64,000 nt of DNA, from assembly GCF_002165305.2 (NCBI RefSeq), contig NZ_CP032286.1, positions 3,100,001-3,164,000 on the forward strand, in the 5' to 3' direction. The position numbers were made by a program, and so were the translations under genes. The notes beneath the pieces were generated by a model that worked only from the letters and a program-made list of their open reading frames with translations, ran no database searches and was not told where the DNA came from. This document shows positions 46,316-58,071 of this stretch, piece after piece. How positions within the stretch are numbered: the first letter of the stretch is position 1; each line of letters starts with the position of its first letter. Source of the DNA: Acinetobacter sp. WCHA55. Lineage in GTDB: Bacteria; Pseudomonadota; Gammaproteobacteria; Pseudomonadales; Moraxellaceae.

Positions 46316-49300
46316 TTACAGACCGTTAAACTCATCGCTAAATGCTTGGCTTAATGCTTGATCCACATCAGAGAAGTCATTTACAAGCTCATGCTCTGCA
46401 GCTTCAGCTTCTTGACGACGACGCTCTAAGTGATACGCAAGACCTGTACCTGCAGGAATCAAACGACCTACAACTACGTTTTCTTTCAAGCCACGTAAAT
46501 CATCTTCTTTACCTGTTACAGCCGCTTCAGTCAACACACGTGTAGTTTCCTGGAACGATGCAGCAGAGATGAACGAGTCAGTAGAAAGCGACGCTTTCGT
46601 GATACCCATCAGTTGACGTTCAAACTTCGCAGGGAACTTGTTTTGCGCAAGAACGGCTTGGTTCTCTTGCATTACACGGATGTAATCCACTTGCTCGCCT
46701 TTGATGAAGCTTGTATCACCGCCATCAGTGATATCAACTTTACGCAACATTTGACGTACGATCACTTCAATGTGCTTGTCGTTGATTTTTACACCTTGCA
46801 GACGGTAAACGTCTTGAACTTCGTTCACGATGTAGTTGGTTAATGCAACTTCACCTTTCAAGCGCAAGATGTCATGCGGGTTTTGTGGACCATCAGAAAT
46901 GGTTTCACCGCGGTTGACATGCTCACCCTCGAACACGTTAATGGTACGCCATTTAGGAATCAGTTCTTCGTAAATCTCAGAACCATCATCTGGAGTAATC
47001 ACTAAACGGTTCTTACCTTTAGTCTCTTTACCGAAGCTTACAACACCTGAAATTTCAGCAAGAATTGCATGCTCTTTTGGTTTACGCGCTTCGAACAAGT
47101 CAGCTACACGCGGTAGACCACCGGTAATGTCACGCGTACGTGAAGTTTCTTGTGGTACACGACCAATAACGTCACCCACACCGATTGTTTCGCCATCACG
47201 GACAGAAAGAATCGTGTTTTGTGGTAGGAAGTAGAACTGCTCACCACCATCCGTCGTATCAAGAACAACAGCAGGACGTAAATCTTTACCAGATGCAGGA
47301 CGTGCAGTCACAGGTAAGATTTCAATCGTGGTCATACCTGTTGCATCATCAGTTTTAGAGGTAACAGTGACGCCATCAGCGATTTGACTGAAACGTACTT
47401 TACCTGAAACTTCTGTTACAAGTGGGTGGGTGTGCGGATCCCAAGTCGCTACGATACCGCCTGCTTCTACAGCTTCACCATCTTTCAACAAGATAGACGC
47501 ACCGTATGGCAGTTTATAACGCTCACGCTCACGGCCTAAATCATCTGCAATACCGATTTCGCCTGAACGAGAAGTCGATACCAAGTGACCTTTGGCATGT
47601 TGTACTGTTTTCACATTGTGGAAACGTACGGTACCTTTGTTACGAACTTGTACGCTGTTTGCAGCAGACGTTCGGCTTGCAGCACCACCTACGTGGAAGG
47701 TACGCATTGTTAACTGTGTACCCGGCTCACCAATCGATTGTGCAGCCATAACACCTACAGACTCACCAGGGTTCACCTGATGACCACGTGCAAGGTCACG
47801 ACCATAACATTTCGCACATACGCCGAATGTAGATTCACACGCAACCACTGAACGTACTTTAACTTCATCGACACCTTGCTCTTCTAAGAAGTTTGCAAGT
47901 TTCTCATCAATCAAAGTGTTACGTGGCAGGATAACGTCGTCAGAACCTGCTTTCTTCACATCTTCAGCAACAACACGGCCCAGTACTCGAGTACCTAAGT
48001 TCTCGATCACGTCACCACCTTGAATGAACGGAGTCATGACAAGACCGCCCAAAGTACCACAGTCAGGCTCGGTAATTACTAAGTCTTGCGCTACGTCTAC
48101 AAGACGACGTGTTAAATAACCTGAGTTTGCTGTTTTCAGTGCTGTATCGGCCAAACCTTTACGTGCACCGTGTGTTGAAATGAAGTACTGAAGTACTGTC
48201 AAACCTTCACGGAAGTTTGCTTTAATTGGGGTTTCAATGATCGAACCATCTGGTTTCGCCATCAAACCACGCATACCCGCTAACTGACGAATCTGAGCTG
48301 CCGAACCACGGGCACCTGAGTCAGACATCATATAGATCGAGTTGAATGATTTTTGCTTCTCATCTTCACCCTGTTTGTTTTTAACAGTGGTAAAAGACAA
48401 GTTGTCCATCATCGCTTTCGCTACTTGGTCGTTTGTACGTGCCCAAATATCGACAACTTTGTTGTAACGTTCGCCCGCAGTTACGAAACCTTGTTCGAAC
48501 TGTTGCTCAATTTCACGAACTTCAACTTCCGCTTTTTCAATAATTGAGTACTTCGCAGGTGGAATCACCATGTCTTCCATACCTACCGATACGCCTGAAC
48601 GTGTCGCTTGACGGAAACCTAAGTACATCAATTGGTCAGCAAAGATCACTGTATCTTTAAGACCTAATTTACGGTAGCAAGAGTTAATCAATTTAGAGAT
48701 GTTTTTCTTGGTCATCTCAACGTTGATTTGTTGGAAATCCATACCTTCTGGCACAACTTCCCAAAGTAAGCAGCGACCTGGTGTTGTATCCACAACAATG
48801 GTTTGCTGTTCACGGTTACCATTTTCATCAATCACAGTTTGGTGTACACGTGCTTTTACGCGAGCGTGTAGATTTACCTGACCTGTTGCCAATGCACGGT
48901 TAACTTCGTGAGTATCTGCAAATACCATGCCTTCACCTTTGGCATTGATCGCATCACGAGTGATGTAATACAAGCCTAAGACAACGTCCTGAGATGGTAC
49001 GATGATTGGTTCACCGTTCGCTGGAGACAAGATGTTGTTGGTCGACATCATTAACGCACGCGCTTCTAACTGCGCTTCAAGAGTTAATGGTACGTGTACC
49101 GCCATTTGGTCACCGTCGAAGTCGGCGTTAAACGCAGCACAAACGAGCGGGTGAAGACGGATTGCTTTACCTTCAATCAGGATCGGTTCAAATGCTTGAA
49201 GACCCAAACGGTGAAGTGTCGGTGCACGGTTCAACATCACAGGATGTTGACGAATCACGTGAGCAAGAACGTCCCAAACTTCTGGCGTTTCGCGCTCAAC

Positions 49301-50515
49301 CATTTTCTTCGCAGCTTTAATGGTTGTTGCTTGGCCAGATGCTTGTAGTTTCGCGAAAATAAACGGCTTGAATAGTTCAAGTGCCATTTTCTTCGGAAGA
49401 CCACATTGGTGCAAACGTAAAGTAGGACCTACAGTAATTACCGAACGACCTGAATAGTCAACACGCTTACCAAGTAAGTTTTGACGGAAACGACCTTGTT
49501 TACCTTTGATCATGTCTGCCAAAGATTTAAGCGGACGCTTGTTCGAACCCGTAATTGCACGACCACGACGACCGTTGTCTAGCAATGCATCAACAGACTC
49601 TTGTAACATACGTTTTTCGTTACGTACGATAATGTCTGGCGCTGCAAGGTCAAGAAGACGCTTCAAACGGTTGTTACGGTTGATCACACGACGGTAAAGG
49701 TCGTTCAAATCAGAAGTCGCGAAACGACCACCTTCCAGTGGTACTAACGGACGAAGATCTGGTGGAAGTACTGGAAGTACATTCATCACCATCCATTCTG
49801 GCTTGTTGTTTGACTCTTTAAACGCTTCCATCAACTTCAAACGCTTAGACGCTTTTTTCAGCTTCGTCTCAGACGTTGTGTTTGGAATTTCTTCACGTAA
49901 ACGTGAAATTTCGTTTTCAAGATCAATGTCTTTTAACAAGTCTTGAACAGCTTCTGCACCCATTTTCGCAGTGAATTCATCACCGTGTTCTTCTAAAGCA
50001 TTGAAGTATTCTTCATCGTTTAAAAGTTGGTATTTCTCAAATGGAGTCATACCTGGGTCAGTAACCACGTAAGATTCGAAATACAATACACGTTCGATAT
50101 CACGTAAAGTCATGTCTAATAATAGACCGATACGACTCGGAAGTGATTTTAAGAACCAAATGTGTGCAACTGGAGACGCCAGCTCGATGTGACCCATACG
50201 CTCACGACGAACTTTCGCAGTTGTTACTTCAACGCCACATTTTTCACAAATGACGCCTTTGTATTTCATACGCTTGTATTTACCACACAAGCATTCGTAA
50301 TCTTTGACTGGACCAAAAATTTTGGCACAGAATAAACCATCACGTTCTGGTTTGAACGTACGATAGTTAATGGTTTCAGGCTTTTTAACTTCACCATGAG
50401 ACCATGACTTAATCATTTCTGGTGACGCAAGACCGATACGGATGCGATCAAACTCAACTGGAGCATGACCGTCTGAATCCGTCTTTTTGCGCATGATATC
50501 GAGCAAGTCTTTCAA
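46316..50515 (-). CDS. rpoC: RNA polymerase beta' subunit
   Basis: Catalytic beta' subunit, 1399 residues with the start I chose. It contains the N-terminal zinc finger ([19 protein letters not shown], about 70-88), the active-site [12 protein letters not shown] (about 458-469), the bridge/trigger region around QTIGEP-type [17 protein letters not shown], and the C-terminal second zinc site ([11 protein letters not shown]). The start is TTG at 50515 (reads [13 protein letters not shown]): GGAG lies seven bases upstream and the match to known RpoC begins exactly there. The open frame continues upstream to 50608, but only through the intercistronic region. Confidence 0.95.
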   Translation of the reverse strand: MKDLLDIMRKKTDSDGHAPVEFDRIRIGLASPEMIKSWSHGEVKKPETINYRTFKPERDGLFCAKIFGPVKDYECLCGKYKRMKYKGVICEKCGVEVTTAKVRRERMGHIELASPVAHIWFLKSLPSRIGLLLDMTLRDIERVLYFESYVVTDPGMTPFEKYQLLNDEEYFNALEEHGDEFTAKMGAEAVQDLLKDIDLENEISRLREEIPNTTSETKLKKASKRLKLMEAFKESNNKPEWMVMNVLPVLPPDLRPLVPLEGGRFATSDLNDLYRRVINRNNRLKRLLDLAAPDIIVRNEKRMLQESVDALLDNGRRGRAITGSNKRPLKSLADMIKGKQGRFRQNLLGKRVDYSGRSVITVGPTLRLHQCGLPKKMALELFKPFIFAKLQASGQATTIKAAKKMVERETPEVWDVLAHVIRQHPVMLNRAPTLHRLGLQAFEPILIEGKAIRLHPLVCAAFNADFDGDQMAVHVPLTLEAQLEARALMMSTNNILSPANGEPIIVPSQDVVLGLYYITRDAINAKGEGMVFADTHEVNRALATGQVNLHARVKARVHQTVIDENGNREQQTIVVDTTPGRCLLWEVVPEGMDFQQINVEMTKKNISKLINSCYRKLGLKDTVIFADQLMYLGFRQATRSGVSVGMEDMVIPPAKYSIIEKAEVEVREIEQQFEQGFVTAGERYNKVVDIWARTNDQVAKAMMDNLSFTTVKNKQGEDEKQKSFNSIYMMSDSGARGSAAQIRQLAGMRGLMAKPDGSIIETPIKANFREGLTVLQYFISTHGARKGLADTALKTANSGYLTRRLVDVAQDLVITEPDCGTLGGLVMTPFIQGGDVIENLGTRVLGRVVAEDVKKAGSDDVILPRNTLIDEKLANFLEEQGVDEVKVRSVVACESTFGVCAKCYGRDLARGHQVNPGESVGVMAAQSIGEPGTQLTMRTFHVGGAASRTSAANSVQVRNKGTVRFHNVKTVQHAKGHLVSTSRSGEIGIADDLGRERERYKLPYGASILLKDGEAVEAGGIVATWDPHTHPLVTEVSGKVRFSQIADGVTVTSKTDDATGMTTIEILPVTARPASGKDLRPAVVLDTTDGGEQFYFLPQNTILSVRDGETIGVGDVIGRVPQETSRTRDITGGLPRVADLFEARKPKEHAILAEISGVVSFGKETKGKNRLVITPDDGSEIYEELIPKWRTINVFEGEHVNRGETISDGPQNPHDILRLKGEVALTNYIVNEVQDVYRLQGVKINDKHIEVIVRQMLRKVDITDGGDTSFIKGEQVDYIRVMQENQAVLAQNKFPAKFERQLMGITKASLSTDSFISAASFQETTRVLTEAAVTGKEDDLRGLKENVVVGRLIPAGTGLAYHLERRRQEAEAAEHELVNDFSDVDQALSQAFSDEFNGL

Positions 50516-50600
50516 TTTTTTTCTCCGTGTGTTGTGGAGACTTTCACTACACAACTGGGTCACAAATATTGTTTTTACTGAAATTTGGAATCTCGAAAAA

Positions 50601-50665
50601 TTCCCCAAAGCCCCCCTTTACAAAGGGGGACTTTCTCTCCTCTTTCTCAAAGAGGGGTTAGGGAA
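50601..50665. repeat. Double-hairpin palindromic repeat between rpoB and rpoC
   Basis: Hairpin 1: CCCCCTTT/AAAGGGGG (50612-50619 with 50622-50629, 2-base centre). Hairpin 2: CCTCTTT/AAAGAGG (50639-50645 with 50649-50655, loop CTC). Outer TTCCC (50601-50605) and GGGAA (50661-50665) can pair as well. The sequence style (TAACCCCTCTTTGAGAAAG... on the minus strand) is that of dispersed intergenic palindromic repeats; no second copy is in this window. It lies inside the rpoBC transcript. Confidence 0.7.
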
Positions 50666-50671
50666 GATTTC

Positions 50672-53600
50672 TTAGTCACCATTTTTCAGTTCAATGTTGA
50701 TACCTAAAGAACGGATCTCTTTGGTCAATACGTTGAACGATTCAGGCATACCTGGGTCCATATAATGGTTACCATCTACAATGTTCTTATAGATACGGGT
50801 ACGACCTTCAACGTCATCCGACTTAACAGTAAGCATTTCTTGAAGCGTGTAAGCTGCGCCATATGCTTCAAGCGCCCAGACTTCCATCTCACCGAAACGC
50901 TGACCACCGAATTGTGCTTTACCACCAAGCGGCTGTTGAGTTACTAATGAATAAGAACCAGTAGAACGCGCGTGCATCTTGTCGTCTACCAAGTGGTTCA
51001 GTTTCAACATGTACATGTAACCTACAGTTACAGGACGGTCAAACTGCTCACCCGTACGACCATCATACAATACTGTTTGACCAGTACGTGAAATGTTCGC
51101 AAGCTCTAACAAGTCTTTAATTTGTGATTCTTCAGCACCATCGAATACAGGTGTTGCAAGTGGAACACCTGCACGCAAGTTACCCGAAAGCACCAAAATT
51201 TCATCATCAGTTAAGCTATCAAGATCTTCTTGCTCGCCACCAACTTTGTTATAAATTTTGTCTAAGAAGCCACGAAGCTCAAGTACAGTACGTTGCGCTT
51301 TTAACATCTTGTCAATTTCTTCGCCAAGACCTTTCGCTGCCATACCTAAGTGAGTCTCTAGAATCTGACCCACGTTCATACGTGACGGTACACCCAGTGG
51401 GTTCAATACGATATCGACTGGAACACCATTGGCATCGTGCGGCATGTCTTCAACAGGTAAGATGTTAGAAACAACACCCTTGTTACCGTGACGACCCGCC
51501 ATCTTATCACCCGGTTGGATGCGACGTTTAACAGCCAAGTAAACCTTAACAACTTTCAATACACCTGTTGTTAATTCATCACCTGTAGAAAGTTTGCGTT
51601 TTTTCTCTGCAAACTTCTCATCAATTTCAAAGCTCTTCTCTTTCAAGAACACTTGAATTTGAGTTAAACGCTCTGCAATAGCTTCATCAGTCGGTTGGAT
51701 TTCAAGTAAATCAACCAACTCTAAACCAGACAATACGTCTGCAGAAAGCTTATCGCCACGCTTAGTTGTACCACCACCGTTAGACTCTTGACCTGTCAAC
51801 AAACGAACAATACGTTCACGTGCTGCTTCTTCGAAGATTTTGTATTCTTCTTTCAAGTCTTTACGATATGAATCAAGCTGAGCTTTTTCAATTGCTTGCG
51901 CACGTTCGTCTTTTTCAAGACCATCGCGTGTAAACACTTGAACGTCAATCACTGTACCTTTCGTACCTGATGGAACACGTAAAGATGAGTCTTTTACGTC
52001 AGCTGCTTTTTCACCGAAGATTGCACGAAGCAATTTTTCTTCTGGTGTTAACTGCGTTTCACCTTTAGGCGTTACTTTACCTACAAGGATATCGCCCGCA
52101 GTCACTTCAGCACCGATATATACGATACCTGATTCATCAAGCTTAGACAGTGCAGCTTCACCTACGTTAGGAATATCCGCAGTAATTTCTTCTGCGCCTA
52201 ACTTCGTATCACGAGCAACACACGACAATTCTTGAATGTGAATTGACGTTAAACGGTCTTCTTGAAGTACGCGCTCTGAAAGTAAGATCGAGTCTTCATA
52301 GTTGTAACCATTCCACGTCATGAACGCAACGCGCATGTTTTGACCGAGTGCAAGCTCACCGCCATCTGTTGATGGACCGTCAGCCAATACATCACCACGA
52401 CCGACTTTATCACCAAGTTTCACAAGAACTTTTTGGTTAATACAAGTGTTTTGGTTCGAACGTGTATATTTGATCAGGTTATAGATATCTACACCTGCCT
52501 CGCCTGCAACCATTTCGTCTTCGTTGACACGAATCACGACACGTGAAGCATCGACAAACTCGATACGACCACCACGACCCGCAATCACACACACACCAGA
52601 GTCATGCGCTACATTTGCTTCCATGCCTGTACCTACAAGCGGTTTGTCAGCAATCAATGTAGGCACAGCTTGACGCTGCATGTTTGAACCCATCAATGCA
52701 CGGTTGGCGTCATCGTGTTCAAGGAATGGAATTAGTGATGCAGCAACAGAAACAACCTGCTGTGCAGAAACGTCCATATGCGTCACTTTTTCAGGCGGCA
52801 TACGTACGAAATCACCTTGGTGACGTACAGAAACAAATTCTTCTGTTAAGTTACCGTCTTTATCTACGCCAGAATCGGCCTGTGCAATCACAGTACCTAC
52901 TTCTTCAATTGCAGATAAATACTCAACTTCATCCGTTACACGACCATCCACAACTTTACGGTATGGTGTTTCTAAGAAACCGAAATTGTTACATTTCGCA
53001 TAAACAGAAAGCGAGTTGATCAAACCAATGTTTGGACCTTCCGGCGTTTCAATTGGACATACACGACCGTAGTGAGTTTGGTGTACGTCACGTACTTCAA
53101 AGCCCGCACGTTCACGTGTCAAACCACCAGGACCAAGCGCTGATACACGACGTTTGTGCGTAATCTCAGACAATGGGTTGTTTTGGTCCATGAACTGAGA
53201 TAACTGGCTTGAACCAAAGAATTCTTTGATTGCAGCAGCCACTGGTTTCGCATTGATCAAATCTTGCGGAGACAAGTTATCTGTTTCAGCTTGGCTTAAA
53301 CGTTCTTTAACAGCACGTTCTACACGAACTAAACCAACACGGAATTGGTTTTCAGTCATTTCACCTACTGAACGCACGCGACGGTTACCCAAGTGGTCGA
53401 TATCGTCGACTTCACCTTTACCGTTACGGATTTCAACCAATGTTTTGAGTACATCAGTGATATCTTCGTTCGACAAAATGCCTTCAACTTCACGAGACTT
53501 CTGATCCGTACCCACTTCGTAAGGACGACCCAAACGACGGTTGAACTTCATACGACCCACTGGAGAGAGGTCATAACGTTCAGAAGAGAAGAACAAGTTG

Positions 53601-54760
53601 TTGAATAAGTTTTCAGCCGCTTCTTTCGTTGGTGGCTCGCCTGGACGCATTACTTTGTAGATTTCTACCAATGCTTCTTCACGACCTGTCGTGGTGTCGG
53701 CACGTAAAGTATCTGCAACGAATGGACCACGGTCGATGTCATTGGTGAATAGAATGTTAAATTGTTTAACACCACCTTCAGCCAATTTCACCATCACTTC
53801 ATGGCTTAACAAGGTATTTGCTGCAATCACATCACCATCTTTAAGTGGGATGTCTTCTGCAGTAATACGCTCGTACAAGTACTCATCAGGTACCGAAAGC
53901 TTTTCTAGGCCAGCAGCTTCCATTTGACGTACATGACGCGCGTTAATACGCTTGCCTTGCTCAACAATGGTTTTTCCATCGTTGTCTACGATGTCAAATT
54001 GTGCCATTTCGCCACGTAAGCGTTCTGGAACAAGGTCAATCTGGTAGCTACCCATGTCTAGGTATACAGGTACTTTTTCATAGAACAAGTCTAAGATTTG
54101 TGCATTATTATAACCCAAAGCACGAAGAACCACAGTCGCGAGTAATTTACGACGACGGTCAATACGCACAAATACAAGGTCTTTTGCGTCAAATTCAAAG
54201 TCTAACCATGAACCACGGTAAGGAATAATACGCGCAGAATAAAGCACTTTACCACTAGAGTGGGTTTTGCCTTTATCGTGGTCAAAGAATACGCCTGGTG
54301 AACGGTGTAATTGAGATACGATTACACGCTCAGTACCATTAATAACAAATGTACCGTTATCGGTCATGAGTGGCATTTCACCCATGTACACTTCTTGCTC
54401 GCGCACGTCTTTAATTGATTTAGTTTCGCGATCTTTTAAGATCAAACGAATTTTTACGCGCATTGGTGCTGCATAAGTTGAGCCACGAAGAATACATTCG
54501 CGCACATCAAACTCAGGCTTACCAAGACTATACTCAACAAATTCTAAAGCAGCATTGCCAGAATAACTTTCTATAGGAAAAACTGAACGAAACGCGGCTT
54601 GCAGACCGATATCTTCGCGGTTTTTTGGTGATTTGCCATCTTGTAAAAATGTTCTGTACGAGTCGACTTGAATCGCGAGCAAGTACGGAGCATCCATAAC
54701 ACTAGGCAATTTACCAAAATTCTTACGGATCCGTTTCTTTTCGGTATATGAGTATGCCAT
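50672..54760 (-). CDS. rpoB: RNA polymerase beta subunit
   Basis: Beta subunit of RNA polymerase, 1362 residues, beginning [18 protein letters not shown]. The rifampicin-binding cluster (about 516-547) reads [17 protein letters not shown] then [15 protein letters not shown]. The key residues equal to E. coli Gln513, Asp516, His526 and Ser531 are wild type, so rpoB here is of the rifampicin-susceptible type. Other landmarks: [27 protein letters not shown] (active-site lysines) and the C-terminal [17 protein letters not shown]. It ends 157 bases before rpoC. Confidence 0.97.
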   Translation of the reverse strand: MAYSYTEKKRIRKNFGKLPSVMDAPYLLAIQVDSYRTFLQDGKSPKNREDIGLQAAFRSVFPIESYSGNAALEFVEYSLGKPEFDVRECILRGSTYAAPMRVKIRLILKDRETKSIKDVREQEVYMGEMPLMTDNGTFVINGTERVIVSQLHRSPGVFFDHDKGKTHSSGKVLYSARIIPYRGSWLDFEFDAKDLVFVRIDRRRKLLATVVLRALGYNNAQILDLFYEKVPVYLDMGSYQIDLVPERLRGEMAQFDIVDNDGKTIVEQGKRINARHVRQMEAAGLEKLSVPDEYLYERITAEDIPLKDGDVIAANTLLSHEVMVKLAEGGVKQFNILFTNDIDRGPFVADTLRADTTTGREEALVEIYKVMRPGEPPTKEAAENLFNNLFFSSERYDLSPVGRMKFNRRLGRPYEVGTDQKSREVEGILSNEDITDVLKTLVEIRNGKGEVDDIDHLGNRRVRSVGEMTENQFRVGLVRVERAVKERLSQAETDNLSPQDLINAKPVAAAIKEFFGSSQLSQFMDQNNPLSEITHKRRVSALGPGGLTRERAGFEVRDVHQTHYGRVCPIETPEGPNIGLINSLSVYAKCNNFGFLETPYRKVVDGRVTDEVEYLSAIEEVGTVIAQADSGVDKDGNLTEEFVSVRHQGDFVRMPPEKVTHMDVSAQQVVSVAASLIPFLEHDDANRALMGSNMQRQAVPTLIADKPLVGTGMEANVAHDSGVCVIAGRGGRIEFVDASRVVIRVNEDEMVAGEAGVDIYNLIKYTRSNQNTCINQKVLVKLGDKVGRGDVLADGPSTDGGELALGQNMRVAFMTWNGYNYEDSILLSERVLQEDRLTSIHIQELSCVARDTKLGAEEITADIPNVGEAALSKLDESGIVYIGAEVTAGDILVGKVTPKGETQLTPEEKLLRAIFGEKAADVKDSSLRVPSGTKGTVIDVQVFTRDGLEKDERAQAIEKAQLDSYRKDLKEEYKIFEEAARERIVRLLTGQESNGGGTTKRGDKLSADVLSGLELVDLLEIQPTDEAIAERLTQIQVFLKEKSFEIDEKFAEKKRKLSTGDELTTGVLKVVKVYLAVKRRIQPGDKMAGRHGNKGVVSNILPVEDMPHDANGVPVDIVLNPLGVPSRMNVGQILETHLGMAAKGLGEEIDKMLKAQRTVLELRGFLDKIYNKVGGEQEDLDSLTDDEILVLSGNLRAGVPLATPVFDGAEESQIKDLLELANISRTGQTVLYDGRTGEQFDRPVTVGYMYMLKLNHLVDDKMHARSTGSYSLVTQQPLGGKAQFGGQRFGEMEVWALEAYGAAYTLQEMLTVKSDDVEGRTRIYKNIVDGNHYMDPGMPESFNVLTKEIRSLGINIELKNGD

Positions 54761-55062
54761 CTGGAGTCCTCGGAAAGTAAACTGAGCCCGCCTGCAGAAC
54801 GGGCTCAGAAGGAATTACGCAGGCCGATATGGCCACCACTTTTTACAAATGCTGCAATTTTCAGTGGTATTGAAACGCTTACCAATATTTTTAAATTTGA
54901 AAAATATTGGTAAGCGTTTGATTCTTTTCTTTATTTTAATTTGATGGATTTTCCACCAAGCAAACAAAAATCGAGCCGATTATTGTAACGCAAAAAGGCT
55001 GATGACCCAAGAGCCATCAGCCAATTTTTGGGGTGAAATTAATATTCCCCCCCCTGGTAACA
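54761..55062 (-). promoter_or_regulatory. rplL-rpoB intercistronic region with attenuator and long hairpins
   Basis: Reading the minus strand after rplL: hairpin GGCTGATG/CATCAGCC (55015-55022 with 54997-55004) followed by TTTTTG, an attenuator-like terminator; then a perfect 20-bp hairpin AAACGCTTACCAATATTTTT with its complement (54873-54892 with 54900-54919, loop 7), a good RNase III substrate; then CTGAGCCCG/CGGGCTCAG (54782-54790 with 54800-54808) just before rpoB. In E. coli the same gap holds an attenuator and an RNase III site; by analogy this one lowers rpoBC output relative to the ribosomal protein genes. Confidence 0.75.
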
Positions 55063-55428
55063 TTACTTAATAGTAATAGTCGCACCAGTTTCTTCAAGTT
55101 TTTTCTTAAGTTCTTCAGCTTCTTCTTTAGAAACTGCTTCTTTAAGAACTGAAGGAGCGCCTTCAACCATGTCTTTAGCTTCTTTCAAGCCAAGACCAGT
55201 GATTTCACGAACTGCTTTAATCACAGCTACTTTGTTCGCACCGAAAGAAGTCAACTCAACGTTGAATTCTGATTGCTCTTCAGCAGCAGCAGCAGCAGGA
55301 CCTGCAGCTACAGCTACAGCAGCAGCAGATACGTTGAATTTTTCTTCGAAAGCAGAAATAAGTTCAACAAGTTCAAGAACAGTTTTTTCAGCAACTGCGT
55401 TTAAGATTTCTTCGTTTGTTAAAGCCAT
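55063..55428 (-). CDS. rplL: 50S ribosomal protein L7/L12
   Basis: Ribosomal stalk protein of 121 residues, present in multiple copies and recruiting translation GTPases. An N-terminal dimer domain ([20 protein letters not shown], about 1-35), an Ala-rich hinge ([17 protein letters not shown], about 36-55) and the C-terminal factor-binding domain ([20 protein letters not shown], about 66-90) are all present. It follows rplJ by 48 bases and is the last ribosomal gene before the rpoB attenuator. Confidence 0.97.
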   Translation of the reverse strand: MALTNEEILNAVAEKTVLELVELISAFEEKFNVSAAAVAVAAGPAAAAAEEQSEFNVELTSFGANKVAVIKAVREITGLGLKEAKDMVEGAPSVLKEAVSKEEAEELKKKLEETGATITIK

Positions 55429-55476
55429 GAGAGTAACTCCAAATGGGTATTAAATGATGTGTGTTTAAGTTTGAGC

Positions 55477-55983
55477 TTATGCAGCTTCTGACTCGTTTTT
55501 CTCTTGAAGCGCTGTAAGTAAGCGACCCAATTTCGAAATAGGAGCTTGAAGAACATTTGCAAGCATAGTAAGCGCTTTCTCTTGGTTTGGAAGATTCGCG
55601 ATAACGCTAACTTCTGCGCCTTGATAAAGTTTGCCTTCAAATGCAGCAGCTTTAAGTTCAAATGCTTTGTTAGTTTTCGCAAATTCTTCGAATAAGCGTG
55701 CCGCAGCACCCATATCATCTGCAGAAGTTGAGAAAGCTAAAATTGTTGGGCCAACAAGGTTGTCGTTCAAGATAGCAAATTGCGTATCTTGAAGAGCGCG
55801 TTTAGCCAAAGTATTACGTACAACACGTGTAGCAACACCTAACTTACGAGCTTCAACACGAAGAGCAGTTAATTGCTCAACAGTTAAACCTTGGTAGTCA
55901 GCAACAACAGCAGCAAACGCAGTAGAAGCAACTTCAGTTACTTCAGCAACGATCTGTTTTTTGCCTTCGATAAGAAGAGCCAT
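55477..55983 (-). CDS. rplJ: 50S ribosomal protein L10
   Basis: Stalk base protein of 168 residues that carries L7/L12 dimers. It begins MALLIEGKKQIVAEVTEVAS, with the DYQGLTVEQLTALR and RVVRNTLAKRAL blocks typical of L10, and a C-terminal helix (LLTALQEKNESEAA) that binds L12. In gammaproteobacteria the L10-L12 complex binds its own leader to repress rplJL translation; a 301-base structured leader lies upstream here. GGAGG sits eight bases before the ATG. Confidence 0.97.
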   Translation of the reverse strand: MALLIEGKKQIVAEVTEVASTAFAAVVADYQGLTVEQLTALRVEARKLGVATRVVRNTLAKRALQDTQFAILNDNLVGPTILAFSTSADDMGAAARLFEEFAKTNKAFELKAAAFEGKLYQGAEVSVIANLPNQEKALTMLANVLQAPISKLGRLLTALQEKNESEAA

Positions 55984-56284
55984 TGTAAAACCTCCTAACG
56001 GTGATTTATGTACTTACGCGAAGTACACTCCCAATTCGCAAGTTCATCACTGAACTTACACGCGGAGGATGAACAAATCACACCACCGCGTCTACTCAGG
56101 CTGGGAAATTAAGAGAGTAATCGAAATTACTCTCGCCTGAGGTCTTTGACGCTGATAAATCTAGATTTACCAATTCAAAGTTTGCCTAAGTTTGCAAGTT
56201 GTCCGAGACCGGTTTCTCTTGCGTAATGTTTGAAGCAGTGCTTCAAACATTACTCAGGGCTTTAAAATTCTGTCTAAGTAAAAC
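55984..56284 (-). promoter_or_regulatory. rplJL leader between rplA and rplJ
   Basis: About 301 bases without a gene. Two strong hairpins on the minus strand: a 14-bp perfect stem (56223-56236 with 56240-56253, 3-base loop) soon after rplA, without a U-tract, and a 9-bp stem with a UUCG tetraloop (GAGAGTAAT/ATTACTCTC, 56113-56134). A GC-containing region before rplJ follows. This is the position of the L10-L12 autoregulatory leader in relatives; I have not identified the exact protein-binding fold. Confidence 0.65.
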
Positions 56285-56980
56285 TTAGTTAGAAACGTTG
56301 TTTACATCAACAACAAGACCAGGGCCCATAGTTGAGCTCAAAGTGATCTTTTTGATGTATACACCTTTAGATGTCGCAGGCTTTAACTTTTTCAAGTCTG
56401 CAATCAAAGTTTCAACGTTTTGACGAACAGCTTCAGCAGAGAAATCTACTTGACCAATCGCAGCGTGGATAATACCCGCTTTGTCTACACGGTAACGTGC
56501 TTGACCAGCTTTTGCATTTTTAACTGCACCAGCTACGTCAGGAGTTACAGTACCCACTTTAGGGTTTGGCATTAAGCCACGTGGACCAAGAATCGTACCC
56601 AACTTACCCACAACGCGCATTGCATCAGGAGCAGCAATTACTACGTCAAAGTCAAGGTTACCCGCTTGAATGCTTTCAGCAAGGTCATCAAAACCAACTA
56701 CGTCCGCGCCTTCAGCCTTCGCAGCTTCAGCAGCAGCGCCTTGAGCAAACACAGCTACACGTACAGTTTTACCAGTACCTGCAGGAAGTGTAGTCGCGCC
56801 ACGAACAACTTGGTCAGATTTACGAGGGTCAACACCTAGGTTTACCGCAACATCCAAAGATTCTTTGAATTTCGCAGCAGGAAGACCAGCAAGAACAGCT
56901 ACTGCTTCTTCTAAAGTGTAAACTTTGTTTGCTTCAATAGCAGCAGCAATGGCTTTTTGACGTTTAGTTAACTTTGCCAT
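56285..56980 (-). CDS. rplA: 50S ribosomal protein L1
   Basis: L1 stalk protein of 231 residues, mover of the E-site tRNA. It begins [20 protein letters not shown], with the second-domain signature [20 protein letters not shown] (about 125-144) and the strand [14 protein letters not shown] at the end. It starts three bases after rplK stops. In E. coli L1 represses the rplKA mRNA by binding near the rplK start; I did not find that target with confidence. Confidence 0.97.
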   Translation of the reverse strand: MAKLTKRQKAIAAAIEANKVYTLEEAVAVLAGLPAAKFKESLDVAVNLGVDPRKSDQVVRGATTLPAGTGKTVRVAVFAQGAAAEAAKAEGADVVGFDDLAESIQAGNLDFDVVIAAPDAMRVVGKLGTILGPRGLMPNPKVGTVTPDVAGAVKNAKAGQARYRVDKAGIIHAAIGQVDFSAEAVRQNVETLIADLKKLKPATSKGVYIKKITLSSTMGPGLVVDVNNVSN

Positions 56981-56983
56981 GTC

Positions 56984-57412
56984 TTATAGCTCCACTTCCA
57001 AGCCCATAGAACGTGCAGAACCAGCAATGGTACGAACACGTGCGTCTAAATCAGCACCAGTTAAATCTGGTTCTTTAGTAGTCGCGATTTCTTCCAATTG
57101 AGCACGAGTCAACTTACCAACTTTAGTTTTGTTAGGTACAGCAGAACCCTTTTGGATACCAGCAGCCTTCTTAAGAAGAATAGATGCAGGCGGAGTTTTC
57201 ATGATGAATGTGAACGACTTGTCGTTGTACACAGTGATCACGACTGGAATTGGCAAACCAACTTCAAGTTTTTGTGTCGCAGCATTGAATTCTTTACAGA
57301 ATGCCATGATGTTAACACCACGTTGACCCAATGCAGGACCAATCGGTGGAGATGGATTCGCTTTACCAGCTGGAACTTGCAGCTTGATATAGCCGTCAAT
57401 CTTCTTAGCCAT
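56984..57412 (-). CDS. rplK: 50S ribosomal protein L11
   Basis: GTPase-centre protein of 142 residues binding the thiostrepton loop of 23S rRNA. N-terminal [20 protein letters not shown] (about 15-34) and the C-terminal RNA-binding domain ending [13 protein letters not shown] are diagnostic. Its N-terminal domain is needed for RelA activation. GAGGTAATTTGAA precedes the ATG. It follows nusG by 118 bases, which contain a hairpin, and is three bases from rplA. Confidence 0.97.
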   Translation of the reverse strand: MAKKIDGYIKLQVPAGKANPSPPIGPALGQRGVNIMAFCKEFNAATQKLEVGLPIPVVITVYNDKSFTFIMKTPPASILLKKAAGIQKGSAVPNKTKVGKLTRAQLEEIATTKEPDLTGADLDARVRTIAGSARSMGLEVEL

Positions 57413-57487
57413 TTCAAATTACCTCTGGGTACAAACGCCGATGAAGGCTCCCCATTTTCTAAGTAACGATACCGTTACAACAACAAT

Positions 57488-57517
57488 GCCTGACTTATAA
57501 ATAAGTCAGGCGTTTTT
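57488..57517 (+). other. Hairpin in the nusG-rplK gap
   Basis: 10-bp stem GCCTGACTTA/TAAGTCAGGC (57488-57497 with 57502-57511). The run of T lies on the plus-strand side (TTTTT at 57513), opposite to the operon direction. On the minus strand it is followed only by ATTGTTGTT, so it is more likely a processing or pause site, or a terminator of antisense transcription. Confidence 0.5.
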
Positions 57518-57530
57518 CAACCACTTCCAA

Positions 57531-58064
57531 TTAAACTGATTTTTCGACTTGGCGAAATTCCAGCTCAACCTGAGTTGGTCGATTAAATACATTAATGGTC
57601 AACGTTAAACGTGACTTTTCGTATAGAACCTCTTCCACCACACCTTTAAAGTCTGTGAATGGACCGTCAATTACGAGTAATTCTTCGCCTGGTTCAAACA
57701 TCGTCTTCGGACGTGGTGCTTCACCAGTATTGCGTACACGAGCAAGAATCGCATCTGCTTCACGTTGGGTAATTGGCGCCGGTTTCTCAGCCGTACCACC
57801 AATAAAACCTAAAACTTTTGGACATTCTTTAACAATGTGCCAAGTTTCATCATTCATTTCCATTTCGACCAACACATAGCCTGGAAAGAACTTACGTTCA
57901 GATTTACGCTTCTTACCATCCTTCATTTCTACCACTTCTTCGGTAGGAACAAGAACTTCACCAAAGCTATCGGCTACAGCGCTACGCTGGATTCGATCAT
58001 TAAGTGAACGCATCACTTGTTTTTCATAACCTGAATAGGCATGAATAATGTACCAACGTTTCAT
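57531..58064 (-). CDS. nusG: Transcription termination/antitermination factor NusG
   Basis: Elongation factor of 177 residues that binds RNA polymerase and Rho or S10. The NGN domain (about 1-120) begins MKRWYIIHAYSGYEKQVMRS and contains RKFFPGYVLVEMEM; the KOW domain (about 125-177) has the FTDFKGVVEEV loop. It starts seven bases after secE ends, the standard secE-nusG pair. Confidence 0.97.
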   Translation of the reverse strand: MKRWYIIHAYSGYEKQVMRSLNDRIQRSAVADSFGEVLVPTEEVVEMKDGKKRKSERKFFPGYVLVEMEMNDETWHIVKECPKVLGFIGGTAEKPAPITQREADAILARVRNTGEAPRPKTMFEPGEELLVIDGPFTDFKGVVEEVLYEKSRLTLTINVFNRPTQVELEFRQVEKSV

Positions 58065-58071
58065 AGCTCTC

